NCBI RefSeq assembly: GCF_025370785.1
Contig: NZ_JAMXFA010000033.1
Location: 1-51,642 of the forward strand
Direction: 5' to 3'
Length of the DNA: 51,642 nucleotides
DNA from: Laspinema olomoucense D3b
GTDB taxonomy: Bacteria; Cyanobacteriota; Cyanobacteriia; Cyanobacteriales; Laspinemataceae
The stretch's first letter is position 1. Every line of letters starts with the position of its first letter. Position numbers and translations under genes: made by a program. Positions 35,554 to 42,599 of this stretch are shown here, piece by piece. The notes below the pieces were generated by a model that was not told the origin of the DNA, did no database searches, and saw nothing but the letters and a program-made list of their open reading frames with translations.

Positions 35554-35621
35554 AAGCGCTAGGTCGCCGGTTCAAATCCGGCCAGTCCCGTTCTCTGTTA
35601 GTCTATATTACGAAAACTTCC

Positions 35622-35648
35622 ACCCGGTTCGTGGATCACGAACTGGGT
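35622..35648 (+). terminator. Hairpin after tRNA-Arg
   Basis: ACCCGGTTCGTG (35622-35633) pairs with CACGAACTGGGT (35637-35648), one G-U pair, loop GAT, followed by TGCTTGTT. Probably ends the tRNA transcript, although the T run is weak. Confidence 0.5.
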
Positions 35649-35692
35649 TGCTTGTTCGGTGACTACTGCATCAATAGTTGGTAACTAGAGAT

Positions 35693-36304
35693 ATGTTGTT
35701 GAAGATCTGTCTGAAAGGAAGACTTCACGGGAGTGCAAAAACGAAGCGGTCCCCAGGCAGATCTTTGGTAGGGCTGCTGTTGGGATTGTCCCTGCTGGGC
35801 GCGATCGCCTACAAACAAATCAGAAACTATATTGATACCCCCCAAGCCTTGTTAGTCTTGGGGGGAGCTTTAGAGCGAGAAGAATTTGCCGCCGAATTTG
35901 CCCGAAAAAATCCCCATTTAAAAATCTGGGTCTCGGGAGGCAGCAATCCAGAATATGCCGAATGGGTATTCTCCCAAGCGGGGATTGACCTAGAACGGGT
36001 GCATTTAGACTATCAAGCTCAAGATACCGTCACCAATTTCACCACCCTGGTGGATCAGTTAAAGTCCCAGGGGATCGAGAGTGTGTATTTGATTACTTCC
36101 GATGATCATATGCGCCGTGCCCAAGTGATTGGGGAGATTGTCTTAGGGAGTCGGGGGATCAGCTTCAAACCCCTCCCCGTCCCCTCGGGTCGATCGCCCG
36201 AGCCCATAGAAAAAGCCATTCGCGATGGGGCCAGAGCCATTTTATGGCTCACCACCGGACACACCGGGGCCAGGTTTGCCCCATCCCACGGGGAGGAGGA
36301 TTAG
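35693..36304 (+). CDS. YdcF/SanA family (DUF218) membrane-anchored protein
   Basis: 203 residues from ATG 35693. One N-terminal membrane anchor (SLVGLLLGLSLLGAIAYK, about 24-41) follows a basic cytoplasmic start. DUF218 fold: ALLVLGGALEREEFAAEFARKNPHLKIWVSGGSNPEYAEWVF, LDYQAQDTVTNFTTLVDQLKSQGIESVYLITSDDHMRRAQVIGEIV, GARAILWLTTGHTG. In this family an E/D-T-x-N motif and a conserved acidic/His segment line a putative active site; here these are QDTVTNF and SDDHMRRA. Relatives affect envelope permeability (SanA) or bind SAM (YdcF); function unproven. The stop codon runs directly into a G-rich repeat. Confidence 0.85.
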   Translation: MLLKICLKGRLHGSAKTKRSPGRSLVGLLLGLSLLGAIAYKQIRNYIDTPQALLVLGGALEREEFAAEFARKNPHLKIWVSGGSNPEYAEWVFSQAGIDLERVHLDYQAQDTVTNFTTLVDQLKSQGIESVYLITSDDHMRRAQVIGEIVLGSRGISFKPLPVPSGRSPEPIEKAIRDGARAILWLTTGHTGARFAPSHGEED

Positions 36305-36363
36305 GGAGGATGGGGGAGATGGGGAGGATGGGGGAGATGGGGAGGATGGGGAGATGGGGGAGA
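36304..36363. repeat. G-rich (GGGGGAGAT/GGGGAGGAT)n tandem repeat
   Basis: Imperfect tandem 9-mers starting at the YdcF stop codon. The complementary motif CATCCTCCC recurs at 36691-36720 next to the plsC stop and in the long array at 48381-48590. G4-forming potential on the plus strand. Confidence 0.8.
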
Positions 36364-36385
36364 CTTACAAGAATAGGTTTTTTAC

Positions 36386-36650
36386 ATTTAACTCCATCTC
36401 CGGTTCCCTCCCCTTAGCAAGGGGAGGGTTAGGGTGGGGTTCTTTTTGGGCGATCGCTACATAACGCACTGTTTAAAGATTAAGCGCCTGTATGGGTGCT
36501 GGTCCAACCTCTTTTTTCGTGACTTGGATCTTGCCACGTCACGAGCACCTCACCCACTAATTCTTCCTGACGTGGCGCAGGCCACGTCAGGAAGACCCCA
36601 CCCTAACCCTCCCCTTGCTAAGGGGAGGGGACCGGAGATGGAGTTAATCT
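36386..36650. repeat. MITE-like element with ~55-bp terminal inverted repeats
   Basis: The left arm (36386-36440) and right arm (36594-36650) are inverted copies with very few differences. Each contains CTCCGGTYCCCTCCCC, an internal TTAGCAAGGGGAGGG hairpin half and TTAGGGTGGGGT. The ~150-base centre has no gene. It contains a perfect 15-bp stem, TCTTCCTGACGTGGC (36562-36576) with GCCACGTCAGGAAGA (36581-36595), loop GCAG, and CGTGAC/GTCACG arms around 36518-36545. No transposase. A related single arm lies at 51272-51314. It could be a non-autonomous element or a large bidirectional terminator. Confidence 0.7.
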
Positions 36651-36690
36651 AAGGAGAATCCCCTTGCACTTAAAAAACATACTCTTGTAA

Positions 36691-36720
36691 GCATCCTCCC
36701 CATCCTCCCTATCCTCCCCT
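36691..36720. repeat. C-rich CATCCTCCC tandem repeat
   Basis: Three CATCCTCCC-type units ending at the plsC stop codon; inverted relative to the G-rich repeat at 36304-36363. Confidence 0.75.
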
Positions 36721-37358
36721 CATCGGCCTAAATCATGTAACCCATGAATTACCTCAACACACTTCTGAGTGATCGCCTCCAACTCCTCTCGCTTCGTGGA
36801 AGATGGGGCGGGGATCACCTCGCCGATGCGGATAGTTACCGGAACGGGTTTGGGAACGATGCTGCCTTTTTTGACGATCGCCTGAGTTCCCCAGAGACTC
36901 ACTGGTAATATAGGTACTTTAGCCTTAGCTGCAATTAGGGCAGCACCGAGTTTGGGGTTGTGAATGCGACCATCGGGACTGCGGGTGCCGTCTAAGAATA
37001 GCCCTGTTGCCCAACCGTCTTCTAGGGAAGATAGTGCCGATCGCATTGCTGCGCGATCGCTCTCTCCCCGACGGACTGGATAGGCCCCATACAAAGAAAT
37101 CACCTGTTTTAAACCCGGAACCTGGAATAACTCTTCCTTTGCCATAAAAGCAACCGGACGGTTCATACAGCTAGCCAGAATCGGAGGGTCGTAATCACTG
37201 GCATGATTGCTCACCACCACCAGAGGGCCGGACAGGGGCACATTTTGAGCGCCATAAATCCGTCCCCAAAAGTAGGTATGCAGCATGGGGCTAATCACAG
37301 ACCACTTTAACAAGTTATACAGAATTAAGCTGGCAACAGGTTCGCGGGTTTTTTCCAC
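36720..37358 (-). CDS. plsC: 1-acyl-sn-glycerol-3-phosphate acyltransferase
   Basis: 212 residues from GTG 37358; the next in-frame start would remove the N-terminal helix region. Acyltransferase motifs: I SNHASDYDPP (catalytic His and Asp, H-x4-D), II GAYPVRRGESDRAAMRSAL, III GLFLDGTRSPDGRI (family FPEGTRS, here LDGTRS), IV VPILPVSLWG. It acylates lysophosphatidate to phosphatidate at the membrane surface. It is the last gene of the minus-strand series plsX, fabH, fabD, plsC, so the cluster supplies both acyl chains and the second acylation step. Motif III with Asp in place of Glu (LDGTRS) is a small oddity. Confidence 0.92.
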   Translation of the reverse strand: MEKTREPVASLILYNLLKWSVISPMLHTYFWGRIYGAQNVPLSGPLVVVSNHASDYDPPILASCMNRPVAFMAKEELFQVPGLKQVISLYGAYPVRRGESDRAAMRSALSSLEDGWATGLFLDGTRSPDGRIHNPKLGAALIAAKAKVPILPVSLWGTQAIVKKGSIVPKPVPVTIRIGEVIPAPSSTKREELEAITQKCVEVIHGLHDLGR

Positions 37359-37455
37359 AAGAAATCAGCAATCAACAATGAGGAATGGAAACTAAGGAAG
37401 GAAAAATGAGGAATTAATACCAAATCCGGCAGTCAACGACCTGTTTTCTCCATGA

Positions 37456-37508
37456 CGCTGCGTAGGCAGGCTTTGTCCCTATAGCCCCACCCTTGAGGGT
37501 GCGGGGTT
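37456..37508. repeat. Dispersed repeats between fabD and plsC
   Basis: CGCTGCGTAGGCAGGCTTTGT is followed by ATAGCCCCACCCTTGAGGGTGC, both matching units in the 22115-22380 cluster (the second in inverted orientation). Confidence 0.7.
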
Positions 37509-37537
37509 AAAACAAACTCCGTCTGTTTTGGAGAAAA

Positions 37538-38419
37538 TTATGCCGGTAAGTCAGCCGCTGTGCTGATATTCTCGACGGCTAAATCGGAACAGGCGCGTTT
37601 GATTAAATTAGCCAAAACCTTGCCCGGTCCAATTTCGACCACGCTTTCGATGCCTTCTTGGGGGAGTTGTAACATGATTTCCCGCCAGCGCACCGAACCT
37701 GTCATCTGCTTGGAGAGACGCTGTTTTAACGCCTCAGCTTTGGTTTCCGGGGTGGGGTCGGTATTGGACAGAACCGGAACGATCGCATCGGTAAAGGGAA
37801 CGGCATCGAGAGCTTTTTGGAACTCAGCTTGTGCGGGTTCCATGAAGGGGGAATGATAGGCCCCGGCGACATTTAATTTGACTGCCCGTTTGACTTTGAT
37901 GGCGGCAATTACGGACTCTACCGCTTCGGGAGTTCCGGAAATCACCACCTGTCCATCGCTGTTGTCATTGGCGAGGACGACATCAGGAGTGGCACTAATT
38001 TGAGCGTCAAGCTGTTCCCGGTTGAAGCCTATGAGGGCCGTCATTTGACCCCCGGCGACGGTATTCATTAATTCAGCGCGATATTTGACCAGTTGTAAAC
38101 CAGCTTCAAAGTCAAAGACACCGGCGGCATAGAGGGCGACATATTCGCCTAAACTATGACCAGCAACGAGGTCTGGTTGTTGATGGCGATCGCGCATTAA
38201 ATCAACCAGAATGCTTTCTACAACATAGAGACTCGGTTGCGTGTAGAGACTGCTGCTGAGTTTATCTTCGGCGTTGGTGCAAATGTCCAAAACGGACCAG
38301 CCGAGAATCGTCTCAGCAGCGGCATATTTTTCTTGAGCAATGGGTAGGTTTGCTAAATCTACACCCATGCCTAGGGCTTGGGAACCCTGTCCGGGAAACA
38401 CCCATGCTGTTTTTGTCAT
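37538..38419 (-). CDS. fabD: Malonyl-CoA:ACP S-malonyltransferase
   Basis: 293 residues. WVFPGQGSQALGMG (oxyanion Gln) near 5-18, the nucleophile Ser in LVAGHSLGEYVAL near 92, Arg in KYRAELM, catalytic His in NVAGAYHSPFM and Gln in VVEIGPGKVLANLIKR are intact. It loads malonyl groups onto acyl carrier protein for chain elongation. 209 bases downstream of fabH on the same strand; the gap carries repeats, so it may have its own promoter or be read through. Confidence 0.97.
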   Translation of the reverse strand: MTKTAWVFPGQGSQALGMGVDLANLPIAQEKYAAAETILGWSVLDICTNAEDKLSSSLYTQPSLYVVESILVDLMRDRHQQPDLVAGHSLGEYVALYAAGVFDFEAGLQLVKYRAELMNTVAGGQMTALIGFNREQLDAQISATPDVVLANDNSDGQVVISGTPEAVESVIAAIKVKRAVKLNVAGAYHSPFMEPAQAEFQKALDAVPFTDAIVPVLSNTDPTPETKAEALKQRLSKQMTGSVRWREIMLQLPQEGIESVVEIGPGKVLANLIKRACSDLAVENISTAADLPA

Positions 38420-38510
38420 TTGTCAATTGGTCGTGATTATTAGGTCAAAAAAGAGAGGGTAAAGAAGTTGGCTCATACCCCATTTGGTTTTTAAAAGCCC
38501 GTTTGTGCCT

Positions 38511-38628
38511 AGCCTGCGTCATAGCAGGCTATAGCTTGATCGCCTTCCGGCGAGTAAGCCCGACTGTAAAAGCCCCACTCTTTTCTACGGGAACGCTACA
38601 CCGTTGGGGAAGCCTAGAACTCTATCAA
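38511..38628. repeat. Repeat-derived sequence between fabH and fabD
   Basis: AGCCTGCGTCATAGCAGGCT forms a hairpin and resembles the GCGTAGGCAGGC repeat; CGCCTTCCGGCG and a GGGAACGCTACACCG stretch (compare GGAACGCTACGCG at 22375) follow. No gene. Confidence 0.6.
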
Positions 38629-39660
38629 TTAGCCCCATTCAAAAATGGCAGAGCCCCAAGTCAGTCCCGCACCAAAACCGGCAGCGGCAATGACATCGCC
38701 GGGTTTAATTTTGCCTTCGCGGACTGCTTCATCCAAGGCGATGGGGATAGAAGCGGCGGAGGTGTTGCCATAGTTGGCGAGATTGCCCAGGACTTTATGA
38801 GTGGGAATCTTAAGTCTGACGGCGACGGCATCGAGAATGCGCTGATTAGCTTGATGGAGCAAGAGCCAGTCCACGCGATCGACCGGGATATCGGCGCGAT
38901 ATAAGGCTTTTTCAATCACTTCTGGTACTCGTTTGACGGCGAAGCGGTAGACTTCTTTCCCGTTCATTTGGATGAACTGGTAGGAGCCTTGGCCGACTGA
39001 AACCTTTGGAGTGAGGGCTTTCTCTTGGGGTTGGAAAGCCAGAGTCAGACAGTCATTTTGGGTGCCATCGCTGCACAACTCAAAACCGAGGAGGCGATCG
39101 CGAGTGGTATTGGCTTGCATAACCACAGCCCCCGCGCCATCGCCAAAGAGAATACAGGTACGGCGATCGCCCCAATCCACCCAGCGCGAGAGCACATCTG
39201 CCCCAATAACGAGGACATTTTTGTAGACCCCCGTGCGGATAAATTGGGCAGCGGTGACGAACCCAAACAGAAACCCAGAACAGGCAGCGGTGAGGTCGAA
39301 GGCGACGGCCCCAGTTGCACCTAGATTGGCCTGAATTTTGGAAGCACTGCCAAACAGGTCATCTGCCGTTGAAGTGGCCAGAACAATCAAATCCAGGTCT
39401 GTGGGTTGGAGACCGGACATAGCGACTGCCTTGGATGCCGCCTGAGTTGCCAGATCCGTGAGGGATTCTTCCACAGAAGCCACGCGTCGGGCTTGAATTC
39501 CCGTGCGAGACTCGATCCACTCATCGGAAGTCTCCACCATCTGACAAAGCGCTTGATTGTCTAGGACGTTCGCTGGAGTCGCTGAACCGCTTCCTGTAAT
39601 TGCAATGCCTACCCCTATTTCTTTCAAACTAGATTCTCCCTCGGTCGGTTCTTGAGTCAT
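38629..39660 (-). CDS. fabH: Beta-ketoacyl-ACP synthase III
   Basis: 343 residues. Condenses acetyl-CoA with malonyl-ACP to start fatty acid synthesis. Catalytic Cys in FDLTAACSGFLFG, His in WLLLHQANQRILDAVA and Asn in LGNLANYGNTSAASIP are all present. GIAITGSGSATPANVLDNQ and SDEWIESRTGIQ are the usual N-terminal signatures. The first ~15 residues (TQEPTEGESSLKEIG) are a short extension seen in cyanobacterial forms. 65 bases downstream of plsX on the same strand. Confidence 0.97.
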   Translation of the reverse strand: MTQEPTEGESSLKEIGVGIAITGSGSATPANVLDNQALCQMVETSDEWIESRTGIQARRVASVEESLTDLATQAASKAVAMSGLQPTDLDLIVLATSTADDLFGSASKIQANLGATGAVAFDLTAACSGFLFGFVTAAQFIRTGVYKNVLVIGADVLSRWVDWGDRRTCILFGDGAGAVVMQANTTRDRLLGFELCSDGTQNDCLTLAFQPQEKALTPKVSVGQGSYQFIQMNGKEVYRFAVKRVPEVIEKALYRADIPVDRVDWLLLHQANQRILDAVAVRLKIPTHKVLGNLANYGNTSAASIPIALDEAVREGKIKPGDVIAAAGFGAGLTWGSAIFEWG

Positions 39661-39725
39661 ACGCGGTTGTTTCGAGTATCCAAAGGCGCGATCGCAGCCA
39701 GATCGGTGTCGTCAACTTTTAGCCG

Positions 39726-40793
39726 TCAACTTTCAGCCGTCGGTTCGGGTACTGTCGTGAGCTGCTTTTGTGATTCAAACTGAGATTGCATTCGATCAAG
39801 CACATTGTGATCGATCGCATCTTTTGCCAAGCGAATCGCATTATAAACCGTGGGGCCTTGGGAACTGCCATGAGTAATAATGCAAATTCCGGCTACTCCC
39901 AATAATAAGCCGCCACCCCGTTCCACATGATCGACGCGTTGCTTAAACCGTTTCAGACTCGGTTTTAACAGGGTAACCCCCATTTTCCCCATAATTCCCT
40001 GGGTCAACTCTTCTTTGAGAATGTTTAAAACAATTTCCCCAAGACCTTCAGCGAACTTCAAGACGACATTGCCGGTAAAGCCATCACAGACGATCACATC
40101 AAAGTTACCCGACAGAATGTCGCGACCTTCCGCATTCCCAAAAAAGGGAACCAATGGATTGTCAACTAACATCTGATGGGTGCGAACGGCCTGATCGTTG
40201 CCCTTGGAGGGTTCTTCGCCGATATTGAGTAGTCCGACCTTCGGTTCTTCTACCCCCAAAACGTATTGGCTGTAAATCGTTCCCATCACCGCAAACTGTT
40301 CGAGGAACTTGGGACGACAGTCCACATTCGCCCCCACATCCAAAATCAGAACGGATTTATTAGGAACAATAGTCGGAAAAATGGCACCAATAGCTGGCCG
40401 GTCAATTCCCGGCAGCCGCCCTAAATGTAATAGGGCCGCTGCCATTGCCGCACCGGAGTGCCCTGCTGAAACAATGGCCTGAGCTTGGTTCTTTTTCACC
40501 AATTCCATAGCCACTCGAATGGAAGCGTTGCGCTTCCGTTTTAAAGCGCTTAAAGGCTCCTCGTGCATTTCCACTACTTCCTCAGCCGGAATAATTTCCA
40601 CCTGATTCAGATTGGGGAAATTGGCGTCTTTTTGATGTTCTTTGATGCAGGAGTCGATCTTTTGAGGATCGCCGACCAAAAGAACATCTACGTCCAACTC
40701 AGAGGCGGCTTGAAGCGCACCCGTAACGATTGCTGCAGGGGCATTATCCCCGCCCATAGCATCTATAGCGATCCGTGCCCGTGAAGATCCCAT
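39726..40793 (-). CDS. plsX: Phosphate acyltransferase PlsX
   Basis: 355 residues. Converts acyl-ACP to acyl-phosphate for glycerol-3-phosphate acylation. RIAIDAMGGDNAPAAIV at the N-terminus, ASIRVAMELVKKNQAQAIVSAGHSGAAMAAAL, ALLHLGRLPGIDRPAIG, LLNIGEEPSKGNDQ, FDVIVCDGFTGNVVLKFAEG and GGGLLLGVAGICIITHGSS are classic. First gene of the plsX-fabH-fabD-plsC series; plsX-fabH pairing is widespread in bacteria. acpP and fabG are not in this window. Confidence 0.97.
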   Translation of the reverse strand: MGSSRARIAIDAMGGDNAPAAIVTGALQAASELDVDVLLVGDPQKIDSCIKEHQKDANFPNLNQVEIIPAEEVVEMHEEPLSALKRKRNASIRVAMELVKKNQAQAIVSAGHSGAAMAAALLHLGRLPGIDRPAIGAIFPTIVPNKSVLILDVGANVDCRPKFLEQFAVMGTIYSQYVLGVEEPKVGLLNIGEEPSKGNDQAVRTHQMLVDNPLVPFFGNAEGRDILSGNFDVIVCDGFTGNVVLKFAEGLGEIVLNILKEELTQGIMGKMGVTLLKPSLKRFKQRVDHVERGGGLLLGVAGICIITHGSSQGPTVYNAIRLAKDAIDHNVLDRMQSQFESQKQLTTVPEPTAES

Positions 40794-41058
40794 TGATCGA
40801 AGTCATAGAAACCTTACAAATTTTACCAGAAGCCTTAAACCAACGCATAACTCTTCTGAACCGTTTCTAGGGATAATTTTTTTTTGGGTATTTTTCCGGG
40901 GAAGGGGTTACTGGGTGCAGCCTTGGAAAACCCGGTTTAGAAGGGAAATCTGGGTGTTTATGAAGTGGCGATCGCCCCCCTGATTCCAGGCGTCTTTTTA
41001 GGGTATCGCGTACAAAACCTTGTAAAAAGGATAAAGAACGCTTGAAGAATTTGTGGTA

Positions 41059-42375
41059 ATGCTGGATTTACTCAGTTCCGGTTTGCTCTCGGTGTGGTTG
41101 GATATGACGGGGCTAAAACTCTCTCGGGAAAATGCCGTGGAGTTAGTCCTAGGACCCGCGATTCCCGGCTATGTTCTGGCAGAGATCGCCGATCCACCCA
41201 CCGACCAACAGGTGCAGCAATACTTGCAGGGATTAGTCGCCAAGGGCCTCCAGAGGGAAGGGCAAGGGGTCTGGGTGCAATCGAGTCATCAACTCCTAGC
41301 GAATCACCAGGGGACAGTTCCCCTTCCTGCCGCTTCAATTACAAAAGTTGCCACCTCGTTAGCTGCTTTATTAACTTGGGACATCGATCATCAATTTGAA
41401 ATCCTGATAGGGACCACGGGCAAAATTGTCGATGGGGTCTTACAAGGGGATTTAATTGTCACCGGAGGAGATGACCCCTTTTTCATTTGGGAAGAGGCGA
41501 TCGTCCTGGGAAATACTCTCAATCAAATGGGAATTCGTCAGGTGACGGGTAATTTAATTATTACCGGCAACTTTTCCATGAATTTTTATGAGAATCCCGA
41601 GGTGAGTGCTGAAATGTTGCGGGAGGCACTCAACGAGAGTCTGTGGACTGAGGAGGCGGCCCAAGCCTATTGGCAAATGGCACCGGGGACGCCGAAACCC
41701 CAAGTGGCGATCGCCGGACAAATTGCGATCGCTGACAAACCCATTCCCAACCAAACCCTCTTAGTCCGCCATCGGTCCTTGCCCTTGCGTGATCTGTTGC
41801 AACAAATGAACATTTACAGCAACAACGTCATGGCCCAAATGTTAGCCGATGCCTTGGGCGGAGTCAACAAAGTTCGGAAACTCTCCTCAGAAGCTGCCGG
41901 AGTTCCCCTATCAGAAATTAAACTGATTAATGGGTCTGGTTTAGGACAAGAAAACCAAATTTCTCCCCGGGCTGCTTGTGGAATGTTTATGGCAATTCAA
42001 CAACTTTTACAACCCCAAAACCTCACCTTAAGTGACCTCTTTCCCGTTTCGGGTCGGGATGGCGGAACAATGGACTACCGAGCGATTCCCGGGGGTGCAG
42101 TTGTAAAAACTGGCACTTTATGGGATGTCAGCGCCCTGGCTGGAATTCTCCCCACCCAGGATAAAGGGTGGATTTGTTTTGCCATTCTCAACCGAGGCAA
42201 TTATTTAGATGGATTTCGACAAGAACAAGATAAACTCTTAACCCGATTTTTACAGACCTGGCAGACGAAACTACTTCCTCCGTCAGCAGTTCATAACCTG
42301 TTTGATGGGTATTCCAGTCAAGGTCATTTAGATGCCGTTAAACGCAATGAAATTTTATTTGAATATGGGGGATAA
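41059..42375 (+). CDS. dacB: D-alanyl-D-alanine carboxypeptidase, PBP4 type (peptidase S13)
   Basis: 438 residues from ATG 41059. The active-site Ser93-x-x-Lys96 lies in PAASITKVATS, SxN in NIYSNNVMAQML (near 253), and KTG in GGAVVKTGTLWDVSALAG (near 352), so all three penicillin-binding motifs are present. DLIVTGGDDPFF and LINGSGLGQENQISPRA are PBP4 hallmarks. The enzyme trims or cleaves peptidoglycan peptide bridges in the periplasm. The N-terminal 20 residues are only mildly hydrophobic, without basic residues, so export by a standard signal peptide is not obvious. Divergent from plsX. Confidence 0.9.
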   Translation: MLDLLSSGLLSVWLDMTGLKLSRENAVELVLGPAIPGYVLAEIADPPTDQQVQQYLQGLVAKGLQREGQGVWVQSSHQLLANHQGTVPLPAASITKVATSLAALLTWDIDHQFEILIGTTGKIVDGVLQGDLIVTGGDDPFFIWEEAIVLGNTLNQMGIRQVTGNLIITGNFSMNFYENPEVSAEMLREALNESLWTEEAAQAYWQMAPGTPKPQVAIAGQIAIADKPIPNQTLLVRHRSLPLRDLLQQMNIYSNNVMAQMLADALGGVNKVRKLSSEAAGVPLSEIKLINGSGLGQENQISPRAACGMFMAIQQLLQPQNLTLSDLFPVSGRDGGTMDYRAIPGGAVVKTGTLWDVSALAGILPTQDKGWICFAILNRGNYLDGFRQEQDKLLTRFLQTWQTKLLPPSAVHNLFDGYSSQGHLDAVKRNEILFEYGG

Positions 42376-42468
42376 CCTCTTAGCAAATAACTCTATACCA
42401 GGGAATTTTAAAATTATTAACTTCCTTGAATTAAGGTTGTTTTGTCTGACATCTCCTTACCCCAGTTA

Positions 42469-42543
42469 AGAAACCCGGTTTCTGATCCCCATCGGTGACA
42501 ATTAGCAAAAAATTGGCAAGAAACCCGGTTTCTGACTTCTTGA
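42469..42543. repeat. Two direct GAAACCCGGTTTCTGA copies
   Basis: AAGAAACCCGGTTTCTGA occurs at about 42468-42484 and again at 42528-42544 in the same orientation, each itself an imperfect palindrome. They lie between the convergent dacB and cyclase genes. Confidence 0.75.
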
Positions 42544-42599
42544 CTTGAGGACTCCCAAAAATAAGCGCCAATACCTGTCAGGATATCGAGTGCTAGTGG

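Larger units (their letters stand above)
34599..35590 (+). tRNA. tRNA-Arg(CCU), interrupted by a group I intron
   Basis: Exons 34599-34635 and 35554-35590 join to a 74-base tRNA. Acceptor GGGGCTG pairs with CAGTCCC (one G-U pair, discriminator G). D-stem GCTC/GAGC, anticodon stem AGCGC/GCGCT with loop CTCCTAA giving anticodon CCT, variable AGGTC, T-stem GCCGG/CCGGC with loop TTCAAAT. Without removal of 34636-35553 the anticodon loop would be broken between positions 36 and 37. The CCA end is not encoded. The tRNA reads AGG codons. Confidence 0.95.

Noticed and set aside
36386-36650. Insertion sequence
   Set aside because: Has inverted arms but no transposase frame or clear target duplication; kept only as a MITE-like repeat.
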